Positions 53,854 to 61,877 of a stretch of DNA of 64,000 bases are shown piece after piece. A program made the translations under genes and the position numbers. Location: the NCBI RefSeq assembly GCF_011046975.1, contig NZ_CP049253.1:620001-684000 (forward strand). The letters run 5' to 3'. The notes under the pieces are model-generated. The model saw nothing but the letters and a program-made list of their open reading frames with translations. It had not been told where the DNA came from and did no database searches. Every line of letters begins with the position of its first letter. The stretch's first letter is position 1. The DNA comes from Microbacterium amylolyticum. Its GTDB lineage: Bacteria > Actinomycetota > Actinomycetes > Actinomycetales > Microbacteriaceae.

Positions 53854-54711
53854 ATGGCGACGATCGAACTCGATCCCGAGTATCCGCTCTTCTGGCGCGA
53901 CGAGACGGTCGCGCAGCTGGGCACATCGCCGTGTCACATCGTCCTCGATGACCCACGAACGTGGCAGCTCGAACTGCTGAGCATCCTGAAAGTCGGAATC
54001 CCTCGCGGGAACATCGCCAGCGCGGCGGAAGCCTTCGGCGCAACAGCACGCGAGACGAGCGACTTTCTCGCACACATCGCTCCCGCTCTGCGGGAAAGAC
54101 GCACACCGCGCGCCGTTTCGCTTCTCGCAACAAACGGTGTTCCCCACGACGTGGTGCTGGGCGCGATCGACGGACTCGAATCGGCGGGCTTCGTCGTCTC
54201 TCGCGCGACGACCGAAGACGCCCTGGCGTCACGGGATCGCCTTGCCGTTGTGCTCAGTCCCGGGGTGGTGCCGCCCCACGTGGCCGCACGCCTTGTCGCC
54301 AACGATGTGCCGCACATTCCGATCGCGTTTATGACGCGGCGCGTCAGCGTGGGCCCACACATCGTGCCCGGATCGACGGCATGCCTGTCATGCATCTGGG
54401 AACACGAAAAACGGCGCGACGCCGCGTGGCCCGCCATCGCAGCGCAGCTGATCACCCACGCCACAGAACATCCTCCGGGACGGGCGATCGCCACTCATGC
54501 TTCCGCCCTCATTTCTCGCATCGCGGGCTCGCCGGAGCACGGTGTCTCGCGATCGGTCACGATCAGCGCCGACGGGAGGCGCCGGTGGCGATCGCACCGG
54601 CCGGAGGCAACGTGTCTGTGCCGATCTCCCGAAGGAAACGCGATGGGGATCGTGCGGATCGTCCCCCGCCTCGAGACCACGACACACGCAGCGATTGCGC
54701 AGCACGGGTGA
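53854..54711 (+). CDS. TOMM/ThiF-like cyclodehydratase-family protein (Rv3196-type)
   Basis: 285 residues. An N-terminal winged-helix-like region (LLSILKVGIPRGNIASAAEA) that could bind a peptide is followed by a Rossmann-like core (AVVLSPGVVPPHVAARLVAN). A C-terminal segment VGPHIVPGSTACLSCIWEHE has a Cys pair (C177, C180), and a second pair lies near the end (C254, C256 in TCLCRS), likely a zinc site. This matches proteins named TOMM precursor leader peptide-binding or bacteriocin cyclodehydratase. No YcaO partner or precursor peptide is seen, so it may act outside RiPP synthesis. Its last 149 bases overlap the convergent uvrD2. Confidence 0.7.
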   Translation: MATIELDPEYPLFWRDETVAQLGTSPCHIVLDDPRTWQLELLSILKVGIPRGNIASAAEAFGATARETSDFLAHIAPALRERRTPRAVSLLATNGVPHDVVLGAIDGLESAGFVVSRATTEDALASRDRLAVVLSPGVVPPHVAARLVANDVPHIPIAFMTRRVSVGPHIVPGSTACLSCIWEHEKRRDAAWPAIAAQLITHATEHPPGRAIATHASALISRIAGSPEHGVSRSVTISADGRRRWRSHRPEATCLCRSPEGNAMGIVRIVPRLETTTHAAIAQHG

Positions 54712-56281
54712 TTCCCACGTAGGCGAGGCGTCTCTCTTCGTCGATGCCCTCAAGCGTCGTTGCGTAAGAAATCGGCAGCAGCCCCTCAGAGACGCCGATC
54801 ATGAAGACATGAGGCCATTCCAGGCCCTTCGCGGAATGGAGCGTTGCGAGGGTCACGGTGCGCAGCTCCGGTTCGTGCTGGTCCTGCGCCCTGGCGAGGA
54901 GGCTGTCCGCGAAGCCACGCATCGTGGCCCCTCCCGGCGCCTCTTCCGCGAGGCGGAGCAGGGCGCTCCGCGCCTCCCATGCCTCACGCAACGCTCCCCC
55001 GGCCTCGGGCGCATCGTCAGTGTGCCCCAGACCCCGCAGAATGTCGCGAACCGCGTCCGCGAACGACAGATCGGTGGGTGACACAGCCGCGGCGCGAATC
55101 GACATGATCGCCTGACGCACCTCGGGCATATCGAAAAAACGCTTACCTCCGAGGACCGTCGTCGGTATCCCCTCCGCGGAAAGCGCCCCCTGCAGGAGAG
55201 CGGACTGAGCGTGAGAACGATACAGAACGGCGATGTCACTCGCCGGCACAGGATCCCCACCGTCACCGTTCACAAGGCTGCGAATCTGGGCAGCGACACA
55301 ACTGGCCTCGCTGCTCTCGTCCGCATGCTCCGAAACCGTTGGTCGCAGGGCAGGCGAGGACGACATAGCCGATTCGAGGCGGAGCGCGCCAGGCCTGTCA
55401 CGCATGAGCGCATTCGCGACGTCCAGAACGGCCGGAACGGATCGGTAGTTTCGCTCCAGTCGAACGACCGTCGCATCGGAATAACGCGAGCCGAACTCAA
55501 GCAAATATCGAGCCTCAGCTCCGGCGAAGGAATAGATCGTCTGGCTCGCATCGCCAACGACGCAAATATCGCTGCGCTTGCCGAGCCACAGTTCGAGCAG
55601 CCGGTTCTGCAGCGCCGAGACGTCCTGGTACTCATCGACCGTGAAGTGACGGTACTGCTCCCGAATCGCAACGGCGACGCGCGGTTCGGACTCGATCATG
55701 CCCGCGCAGGCTAGAAGGACGTCTTCGAAATCGAGTTGACGCCTTTCGTCCTTCAGCGTCTCGTAGGCCGTCATGAGATCGACCAGCTGATCTGTGCTGA
55801 CCCTCCCCACCGTCCGCCCCAGCGCGGCGTACTCGGGAATCGAACGCATCGTCACCTTGCGCCATTCGATCTGCGAGGCGATATCGCGCAGGGTGTTCTT
55901 GTCGGGCGAGAGCCGGACCGTATCCGCGGCGTGCGCGAGCAGACGCACCTTGTTGTCGACGATGGCCGGCGCCGTGTCGCCAGCGACGGTGGGCCAAAAG
56001 AAATTCAGCTGGGCGAGAGCGGCAGCGTGAAACGTCCGAGCGGGAACGCCGGGAACGCCAAGCTGGCGCAGCCGGCCGCGCAGCTCACCGGCGGCCTTCG
56101 CCGTAAAGGTGAGAGCGAGAACACGGCTCGGCGTGTACGCACCCGTTTCCACGCCATGAGCAATGCGGTGGGTGATGACACGCGTCTTTCCCGTTCCCGC
56201 GCCCGCGAGAACGGCCACAGGACCGCGGAGCGTTTCGGCAGCCTCCCGTTGGCGGCTGTCGAGCGCATCAAGAACGCTCAC
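54563..56281 (-). CDS. uvrD2: UvrD2-type superfamily 1 DNA helicase
   Basis: 572 residues. The 3'-5' SF1A helicase motifs are in order: VLAGAGTGKT (Walker A), LTFTAKAAGELRGR (Ia), TVDEYQDVSALQ (II), VVGDASQTIYSFAGAE (III), LERNYRS (IV), TLHSAKGLEWPHVF (V) and AYVGITRA (VI). Mycobacterial UvrD2 (about 700 residues) has a C-terminal HRDC plus tetracysteine tail; this protein ends soon after motif VI (SPSRFLREIG), so it lacks them. The GTG start overlaps the nudC stop (GTGA). It functions in DNA repair or replication. Confidence 0.9.
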   Translation of the reverse strand: MSVLDALDSRQREAAETLRGPVAVLAGAGTGKTRVITHRIAHGVETGAYTPSRVLALTFTAKAAGELRGRLRQLGVPGVPARTFHAAALAQLNFFWPTVAGDTAPAIVDNKVRLLAHAADTVRLSPDKNTLRDIASQIEWRKVTMRSIPEYAALGRTVGRVSTDQLVDLMTAYETLKDERRQLDFEDVLLACAGMIESEPRVAVAIREQYRHFTVDEYQDVSALQNRLLELWLGKRSDICVVGDASQTIYSFAGAEARYLLEFGSRYSDATVVRLERNYRSVPAVLDVANALMRDRPGALRLESAMSSSPALRPTVSEHADESSEASCVAAQIRSLVNGDGGDPVPASDIAVLYRSHAQSALLQGALSAEGIPTTVLGGKRFFDMPEVRQAIMSIRAAAVSPTDLSFADAVRDILRGLGHTDDAPEAGGALREAWEARSALLRLAEEAPGGATMRGFADSLLARAQDQHEPELRTVTLATLHSAKGLEWPHVFMIGVSEGLLPISYATTLEGIDEERRLAYVGITRAAQSLRVSWSRGGGRSARSPSRFLREIGTDTLPPAGAIATGASRRR

Positions 56282-57180
56282 AGCTCCTCACCCGCGGCGT
56301 GCCACAGACGGATGATGCGATGCGAAATCGATCGTCCCCGCGGCAGAGAGAACTCTGCCTCTCCCCTGAGACCGCGCCCGATCTCTTCCCGCGTGAACCA
56401 GCGCGTGGCGATGATCTCCTCACCATCGGGAACAACGCTGGTCTCATCATCGGCCGTGGCGAGGAACCCCAGCATGAGCGACCGTGGAAACGGCCAGGCC
56501 TGTGACCCGAGGTAGCGGACGCTGTGCACCGAGACGCCACATTCCTCGAGGAGTTCGCGGGAAATCGCTTCTTCTGCCGACTCGCCAGCCTCGATAAATC
56601 CGGCGAAGCACGAGAACATGCGTCCGCCCCACGCCGCGTTGGCGCCCAGCAGCAAGCGTTCGCCGTCATGACTTTCAATGCCGACAATGACCGCCGGGTC
56701 TGTGCGCGGAAAGTGCTCTCGAGCGCAACGCTGACAGGTGCGCGCCCATCCCGCCTTCGTCAGGCGTGCTTCGCCGCCGCAGGCCGGACAAAAACCATGG
56801 CCAACGAGCCAGCGCGACAGGGCAAGGCCAACGGTGAAGAGCTCAAGGTCCTCCTGACCGAGCGCAGGACCGATCTCACGGAAGGTACGTACACCCAGGC
56901 TCGCAAGCCACTGTGGTTCGTCTGCATAAGGGTCGAGCGCGGCAATAAGAACCTCACCCTGCGAATGACGCCCGGCGTAGGCCCACGATGCGTCCCCCAC
57001 AACAGCGGATGGTGGAACGAAAACCGGCTCGGGCCGGTCATCAGAAGAGAAGGGGGCCGCATCGACACGGATCACGAGGACGCGAGTGCTTTCCGTCGCG
57101 CGCAAGCGCGCAATGAGTTCCTCATCCTGGCGCCGCTCGGCGGCACGGTCGAACCCGCGGATCTGTTGCGAGACAGGCAT
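56278..57180 (-). CDS. nudC: NADH pyrophosphatase
   Basis: 300 residues. The zinc ribbon has CPACGGEARLTKAG and CQRCAREHFPRTDPA, then the Nudix box GFIEAGESAEEAISRELLEE with CGV, and the NADH-specific SQAWPFPRSLMLGF motif (SQPWPFPxS type). It splits NAD(H) to NMN(H) and AMP and removes NAD caps from RNA in characterised relatives. ATG 57180 has GAGGGAG upstream. It precedes and overlaps uvrD2, the same order as in mycobacteria. Confidence 0.94.
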   Translation of the reverse strand: MPVSQQIRGFDRAAERRQDEELIARLRATESTRVLVIRVDAAPFSSDDRPEPVFVPPSAVVGDASWAYAGRHSQGEVLIAALDPYADEPQWLASLGVRTFREIGPALGQEDLELFTVGLALSRWLVGHGFCPACGGEARLTKAGWARTCQRCAREHFPRTDPAVIVGIESHDGERLLLGANAAWGGRMFSCFAGFIEAGESAEEAISRELLEECGVSVHSVRYLGSQAWPFPRSLMLGFLATADDETSVVPDGEEIIATRWFTREEIGRGLRGEAEFSLPRGRSISHRIIRLWHAAGEEL

Positions 57181-57244
57181 TGACTCCCTCTCTCCGGGGC
57201 GTGGCGTGGAAAAACCGTGCCTCGCCCCACTTAGTCTGGGCGGC

Positions 57245-58411
57245 ATGGCACGATCTCCCTTCACTCTAGCCGCGGCCGCCACGGCAGCCTTCTCGGGAGC
57301 AGAAATCGTCGGGGCCCGCCGGCTCACGGCGGAGGGAGCGGGCCGGTACGACGCCGCTATCGCGACGCTCTCTGACGGGCGCGATCTGGTTGTGCGGATT
57401 CCGACCGATGACGATGCGCTGGCAGATGCCGAAAGCGAGCTCATCGCCCTGCGTGCGCTCACACACGGTGTTCGGGATTTGCTCCCGTTTGACGCACCTG
57501 AGTTCCTGGGTTCTGCGCCGGTTCTCGACAGCCGCGTCATCGTCACTGATTACCTTCCGGGTTATCAGGTCGAGGCGGCACACGTCCCGCGCGGGCGCGG
57601 CATCGCCCACGAGCTCGGACGGGGCATTGCGCGTATTCACGCTCTTCCCCCGTCAATCGTGCGCTCAGCCGGGTTGCCAGAACGCTCCCCTTCCGACGCC
57701 AGAGCAGACCTGGAAAAGCTCTTGGATGTCATCGGCCGTTCCGGCCGTGTTCCCGTGCGGCTCATGGTGCGGTGGCGAGAAGCGGCAGAAGACGAGCGAC
57801 TCTGGTCGTACGAGTCGACAGTTGTTCTCGGTGGCGTTCAGACCACGTCGTTCCTGTTTGATGACGATGACACCGGTGAACCTCGTCTGACAGGGCTCCT
57901 TGATTGGCATGGTCTGGCGATCGGCGATCCGGCGATCGACATGCACTGGACAGCCTCGGCTCCGGACGCGGCCGACGATGTCTTCACGGCCTACGCTGCT
58001 GCGTCCGTTCGGGCGCCCGATGGCGCGATGCGTGTTCGGGCACGCCTTCACGCTGAGCTCGAGTTTGCGAAGTGGCTCGTTCACGGTGTCGAAGCGCACC
58101 GCGCCGATATCGTCGACGATGCGGCAGACCTCCTCGAATCGCTGTCAGCAGGCCTTGCCGATGATCAACTCCTCTCAGATCTCCCCGATCGCGAGAGGGC
58201 TGATGTGAGCGAGGTGATCGCGTTGCTGGATCGAGTTCCGCGCGCGCACGGAAGTGACGACACTCCCCGGCGCGCCGACACATCGATGCATACGGATGCC
58301 TTTTCGCCAGAGGAACTGCGGCTGCACGCCGACGAGGACTGGGACGCCGCGCCACCACGGCGCGACACGGCCGAGGAATCCACTCAGCCGCTCTCGCCGC
58401 CCGCGGAGTAG
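57245..58411 (+). CDS. Aminoglycoside/macrolide phosphotransferase-fold protein lacking the catalytic HxD motif
   Basis: 388 residues. The N-lobe has LVVRIPTDDDALADAESELI and RVIVTDYLPGY, the C-lobe LLDWHGLAIGDPAIDMHW (the metal-binding DxD-like motif). The catalytic loop normally written HGDL-x3-N is here VVLGGVQTTSFLF (residues 203-215), so the His and the catalytic Asp are replaced by Leu and Gly. The protein is probably not an ordinary kinase. A charged tail (about 320-388) follows. TAGTCT lies seven bases before the ATG (leaderless). It sits between nudC and adnB, where mycobacteria carry a potassium-channel-like gene. Confidence 0.8.
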   Translation: MARSPFTLAAAATAAFSGAEIVGARRLTAEGAGRYDAAIATLSDGRDLVVRIPTDDDALADAESELIALRALTHGVRDLLPFDAPEFLGSAPVLDSRVIVTDYLPGYQVEAAHVPRGRGIAHELGRGIARIHALPPSIVRSAGLPERSPSDARADLEKLLDVIGRSGRVPVRLMVRWREAAEDERLWSYESTVVLGGVQTTSFLFDDDDTGEPRLTGLLDWHGLAIGDPAIDMHWTASAPDAADDVFTAYAAASVRAPDGAMRVRARLHAELEFAKWLVHGVEAHRADIVDDAADLLESLSAGLADDQLLSDLPDRERADVSEVIALLDRVPRAHGSDDTPRRADTSMHTDAFSPEELRLHADEDWDAAPPRRDTAEESTQPLSPPAE

Positions 58412-58435
58412 CACAGAGCGATTCCGCGCCGCGGC

Positions 58436-61400
58436 CTATCGGGCGCGCGCCGCGTGCCACCGTTCGACCAGCTCGTCTTCCGTGACAACACGGTCGTCGC
58501 GGAGAACGAGGTTGTCGGGAACGTAGAACAGCGCGACGTCGATGTCCTCGAGAGGAACGCCGTGCTGACGGTGGTACGCAAGACGGTAGAGGGCGAGCTG
58601 CAGCATCCGGTCCTCTCTCTCGGTGTCGGTTTTCGGGGCTCTTCCCGTTTTCCAATCGACAATCTCGATGCGCCCGCCCCGATCGTCGCGCTCGAATACC
58701 GCGTCAAGTTTGCAAATGATGAGGTGCGGGGTCCCGCCATCAAGAGCGGGCATCGCGAAGTTCACCTCGGTCTCCACGGCTCGTGGGCTCAGCCCACCCC
58801 ACTCGCTCGCTTCGAAAATCTCGCGGAGGCGTTGGAGGTCGGATTCGTCCTGCGCTGATGCCTCACCGCGGCGTTCATCAAGATCCTCGTCGATCTCCCA
58901 CAGGGGATCGTCCGGTGTTGCCGCCTGGCCAACGAGACCGGAGCGCTGCTCCACCCACTGGTGGAACAGCGTGCCGAGTCGCGTCTGCCGAAAGGGCTTC
59001 TCGGGCATCGGCCGAAGGAGTTCAGCGGATGTTCCGGCGAAGTCGGTGACGTAGTCCTTGAACTTTGACGCCGGGATCCGTGTGGGGATCGTCGCCGGAA
59101 TTTCTCGCTCACGCTCGGCGCGCTCTGCGAGCAGAAGAGCGAGTTGCCCGCTCGGCTCGGCTGGGGCGGCCGCACGAACAGCTTCCGCCGCCGCGCGCAC
59201 GCGCGGACCGCGATCCCCCAGAGGATCGAGCGGCCACTCCACCGTTACCCCTGCGCCCTCGTAGGGGTTCGTTGCGTCGTCGGCTGGCTCTTCGATGAGG
59301 CCGAGGCCCAGCTCCTCCATGATCTCGATCAAAAAGTCGCTGGGCTTCTTCGGCTTCTTCTGACCGGCCCAGTGGGACCCTGTCAGCAAGAGTTCCCCGC
59401 GTGCCCGCGTAACGGCGACGTAGGCCAGACGGCGCTCCTCCGCAAGCTGGTGCTCCCTGTTGGCGGCGGCGAAGTCGGCGAACGCTGCCCTCAGCTGTTT
59501 GGTCTCAGCACGGAGCTGCTTTGCGTCAGCGATGCTGGCGGGCGCCACCCATTCAAAGACGGGAAGCGCTCGAACGTCTCCGCGGAAGGGGTATGGCAGT
59601 TTCCCGAGCCCGAAGCCACCGAGTCTGCCGCGGGAGGGGCCGGGCAGTTCACCGTCGAGAAGCCGAACGACCGCGACGGAATCCCATTCGAGCCCCTTTG
59701 ACCCGTGCATCGTGAGCAGTTGAACGACACCGGGCTCGGGCGGCTCGGAGCGCGGCATCATATCGTCAGAGCGCTCAGCGTAGTCAAGCCACGCCAGAAC
59801 GCTGCCGATCGTGCCACGCTCATCTACCTGAAGGAACCCACGCACCTCATCGGTGAAAGCACGCAGCTGCGCCGTGGCCGTGCGCTGGGGACCGCGCGTT
59901 TCGTTCGCGGAAAGCTCGATATCAAGCCGCAGCTCGGTCTCGATGAGGCGAATGAGATCGGGCACAGGCTGTCCGGCAGCACGCCGCAAACGATCGAACG
60001 TCGCCCCCGCTTCCCGCAGACGCTCCCGTCCCTGTTCCGTGAAACGCTCGAGCAATCGGTAGTCGTCTCGCGCCGTTCGAAGAAACTCGAGGGCGTCGAT
60101 AATCGACGCCTTTTCGTCGGCACCGGCCGATTGGCGCACGCGATCTCGGACCTCGTCCGGCAGCGGCACAAGAGCGCCGTCGCGCTGAGACAGGTCGATC
60201 GCGAGGTCGTAGAGCGCCGCCATATCGGCGACACCGATCGAGAACCGCGGCCCGACGAGCAACCGGATGAGAGCCGAGCCCTGGGACGGGTCATGGAGAA
60301 CGCGCATGGCACTGACAACATCGAGAACCTCGGCCGCGGAAAGCAGGCCGCCGAGGCCGAGGATGCGGTTCGGAATACCTCGGCGCGTGAGAGCGTCGGA
60401 GAACACCCGCATATGTTTCTTGGAACGAAACAGAAGCGCTCCCGTGTGTGGTTCAGCTCCCTCGTGCCTCCCCCGGCATGATTCCATCCAGGCCGCGACG
60501 GTCTCCGCCTCCTCGTCGAGAGTGTCGGGGAACCGCACCTCGACGTGCCCCTCGCCCGCGATCGGTGATGGCTCAAGCGGCTTCACATCGAAGCCTCGGG
60601 ACGTGCGGAACGGAGCAAGAAGCGCGTTCGCTGCGCGAAGGACAACCCGGTGATTGCGCCAGCTGGTCATGAGGTCGAAGCGGGCCGCGGGAACGCCGCC
60701 CGCGAAATCGGCAGCGAACGCATGCAGGTTATCGGCGCTTGCCCCTCGCCATCCGTAGATCGACTGGTTCGGATCGCCGACTGCCATCACGGCCGTTCCG
60801 CGGAACAACGCGGACAGAAGGCGCGTCTGCAAAACCGAGGTGTCCTGATATTCATCGAGCAGAACAACGCGGAATTCAGCGCGCACCTGATGCGCAACAT
60901 CGGGCGCACGCTCGATGACGTCGAGCGCCCCGGACACCTGATCGGCGAAATCGAGCACTCCGCGACGCTGCTTCTCTTCGGCGTAGGCATCGACGAGGTC
61001 GAGCAACAGCGGCAACGTCGACAGGGCCTCGTACGCGGCCTCCCAGTCACGCGTCGACGCCACGTCGGGGTCAACGAAATCGGCGAATTCGCCTGCCTGT
61101 CGAAGCGCATACCGGCGCACCTCGTCGGGGTCCGCCCGATGGTCGAGGATGTCCCCGGCGAGCGACTGCACGTGCTCAACCAAACCGCCCAACGACTGGT
61201 CGACATCTTCCAGGCCGTCGATATCGGCGCGCAGCAGCACCTGGCGCGCGAGAACCCATGACGCCGAAGACGAGAGCATCGTCGCATCAGGATCACGCCC
61301 AATGCGCGCGGCGTTTTCCCGCACGAGAGTATCGGCGAAGGCGTTATAGGTGGACACGCGCGGTCGGTTGAGAAGCTCTTCGGCGGAGGCGACCGTTCCC

Positions 61401-61843
61401 GGCACCCATCCCGTTGCGTAGTGGTCTGCGAGTTCGTCCAGAACGTCGCGCCGAACCGCCTGACGTTGTGCGCCGTCGCTGGCCGCGGCGATGCGAGCGA
61501 GAGCGCCGGAAGCCACAATGTGGTTCAGGTGCGGAAGAAGACCACGACGGCCGAACTCATCAATCTGCTCGAGGCGCTTACCGATACGCTCGGCAAGCTC
61601 GCCAGCCGCTTTGCGGGTGAAGGTCAATCCGAGAATCTCATCGCGACGGACGTGACCGTTTGCGACAAGCCACACCACCCGCGCCGACATTGTCTCGGTC
61701 TTCCCGCTGCCTGCGCCGGCGACGACAAGCGCGGGCGAGGGCGGTGCTTCGATAACCGACCGCTGCGCCGGAGTTGGCGTGTGCTGTCCGATTGCCGCAG
61801 CAATCGTCTCGGCCGATATGCCGTGACCGGTTCCCCAGCTCAT
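58436..61843 (-). CDS. adnB: AdnB-type helicase-nuclease
   Basis: 1135 residues, close to mycobacterial AdnB (about 1100). The N-terminal UvrD-like motor has VVAGAGSGKTETMSAR (Walker A), LLDEYQDTSVLQ (II), VGDPNQSIYGWRGAS (III), LTMHGSKGLEWDSVAVVRLL (V) and AYVAVTRARGELLL (VI). The C-terminal RecB-type nuclease has LGTLFHQWVEQ, HLIICKLDAVFE and the catalytic IEIVDWKTGR. With AdnA it forms a heterodimer that resects double-strand DNA ends. ATG 61843 with GGAAGGCAGG upstream is used; the open frame beyond it is a shadow of adnA. It follows adnA by 34 bases. Confidence 0.9.
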   Translation of the reverse strand: MSWGTGHGISAETIAAAIGQHTPTPAQRSVIEAPPSPALVVAGAGSGKTETMSARVVWLVANGHVRRDEILGLTFTRKAAGELAERIGKRLEQIDEFGRRGLLPHLNHIVASGALARIAAASDGAQRQAVRRDVLDELADHYATGWVPGTVASAEELLNRPRVSTYNAFADTLVRENAARIGRDPDATMLSSSASWVLARQVLLRADIDGLEDVDQSLGGLVEHVQSLAGDILDHRADPDEVRRYALRQAGEFADFVDPDVASTRDWEAAYEALSTLPLLLDLVDAYAEEKQRRGVLDFADQVSGALDVIERAPDVAHQVRAEFRVVLLDEYQDTSVLQTRLLSALFRGTAVMAVGDPNQSIYGWRGASADNLHAFAADFAGGVPAARFDLMTSWRNHRVVLRAANALLAPFRTSRGFDVKPLEPSPIAGEGHVEVRFPDTLDEEAETVAAWMESCRGRHEGAEPHTGALLFRSKKHMRVFSDALTRRGIPNRILGLGGLLSAAEVLDVVSAMRVLHDPSQGSALIRLLVGPRFSIGVADMAALYDLAIDLSQRDGALVPLPDEVRDRVRQSAGADEKASIIDALEFLRTARDDYRLLERFTEQGRERLREAGATFDRLRRAAGQPVPDLIRLIETELRLDIELSANETRGPQRTATAQLRAFTDEVRGFLQVDERGTIGSVLAWLDYAERSDDMMPRSEPPEPGVVQLLTMHGSKGLEWDSVAVVRLLDGELPGPSRGRLGGFGLGKLPYPFRGDVRALPVFEWVAPASIADAKQLRAETKQLRAAFADFAAANREHQLAEERRLAYVAVTRARGELLLTGSHWAGQKKPKKPSDFLIEIMEELGLGLIEEPADDATNPYEGAGVTVEWPLDPLGDRGPRVRAAAEAVRAAAPAEPSGQLALLLAERAEREREIPATIPTRIPASKFKDYVTDFAGTSAELLRPMPEKPFRQTRLGTLFHQWVEQRSGLVGQAATPDDPLWEIDEDLDERRGEASAQDESDLQRLREIFEASEWGGLSPRAVETEVNFAMPALDGGTPHLIICKLDAVFERDDRGGRIEIVDWKTGRAPKTDTEREDRMLQLALYRLAYHRQHGVPLEDIDVALFYVPDNLVLRDDRVVTEDELVERWHAARAR

Positions 61844-61877
61844 TCGCTGCCTGCCTTCCGCTGTTCGTGACGCGGGC

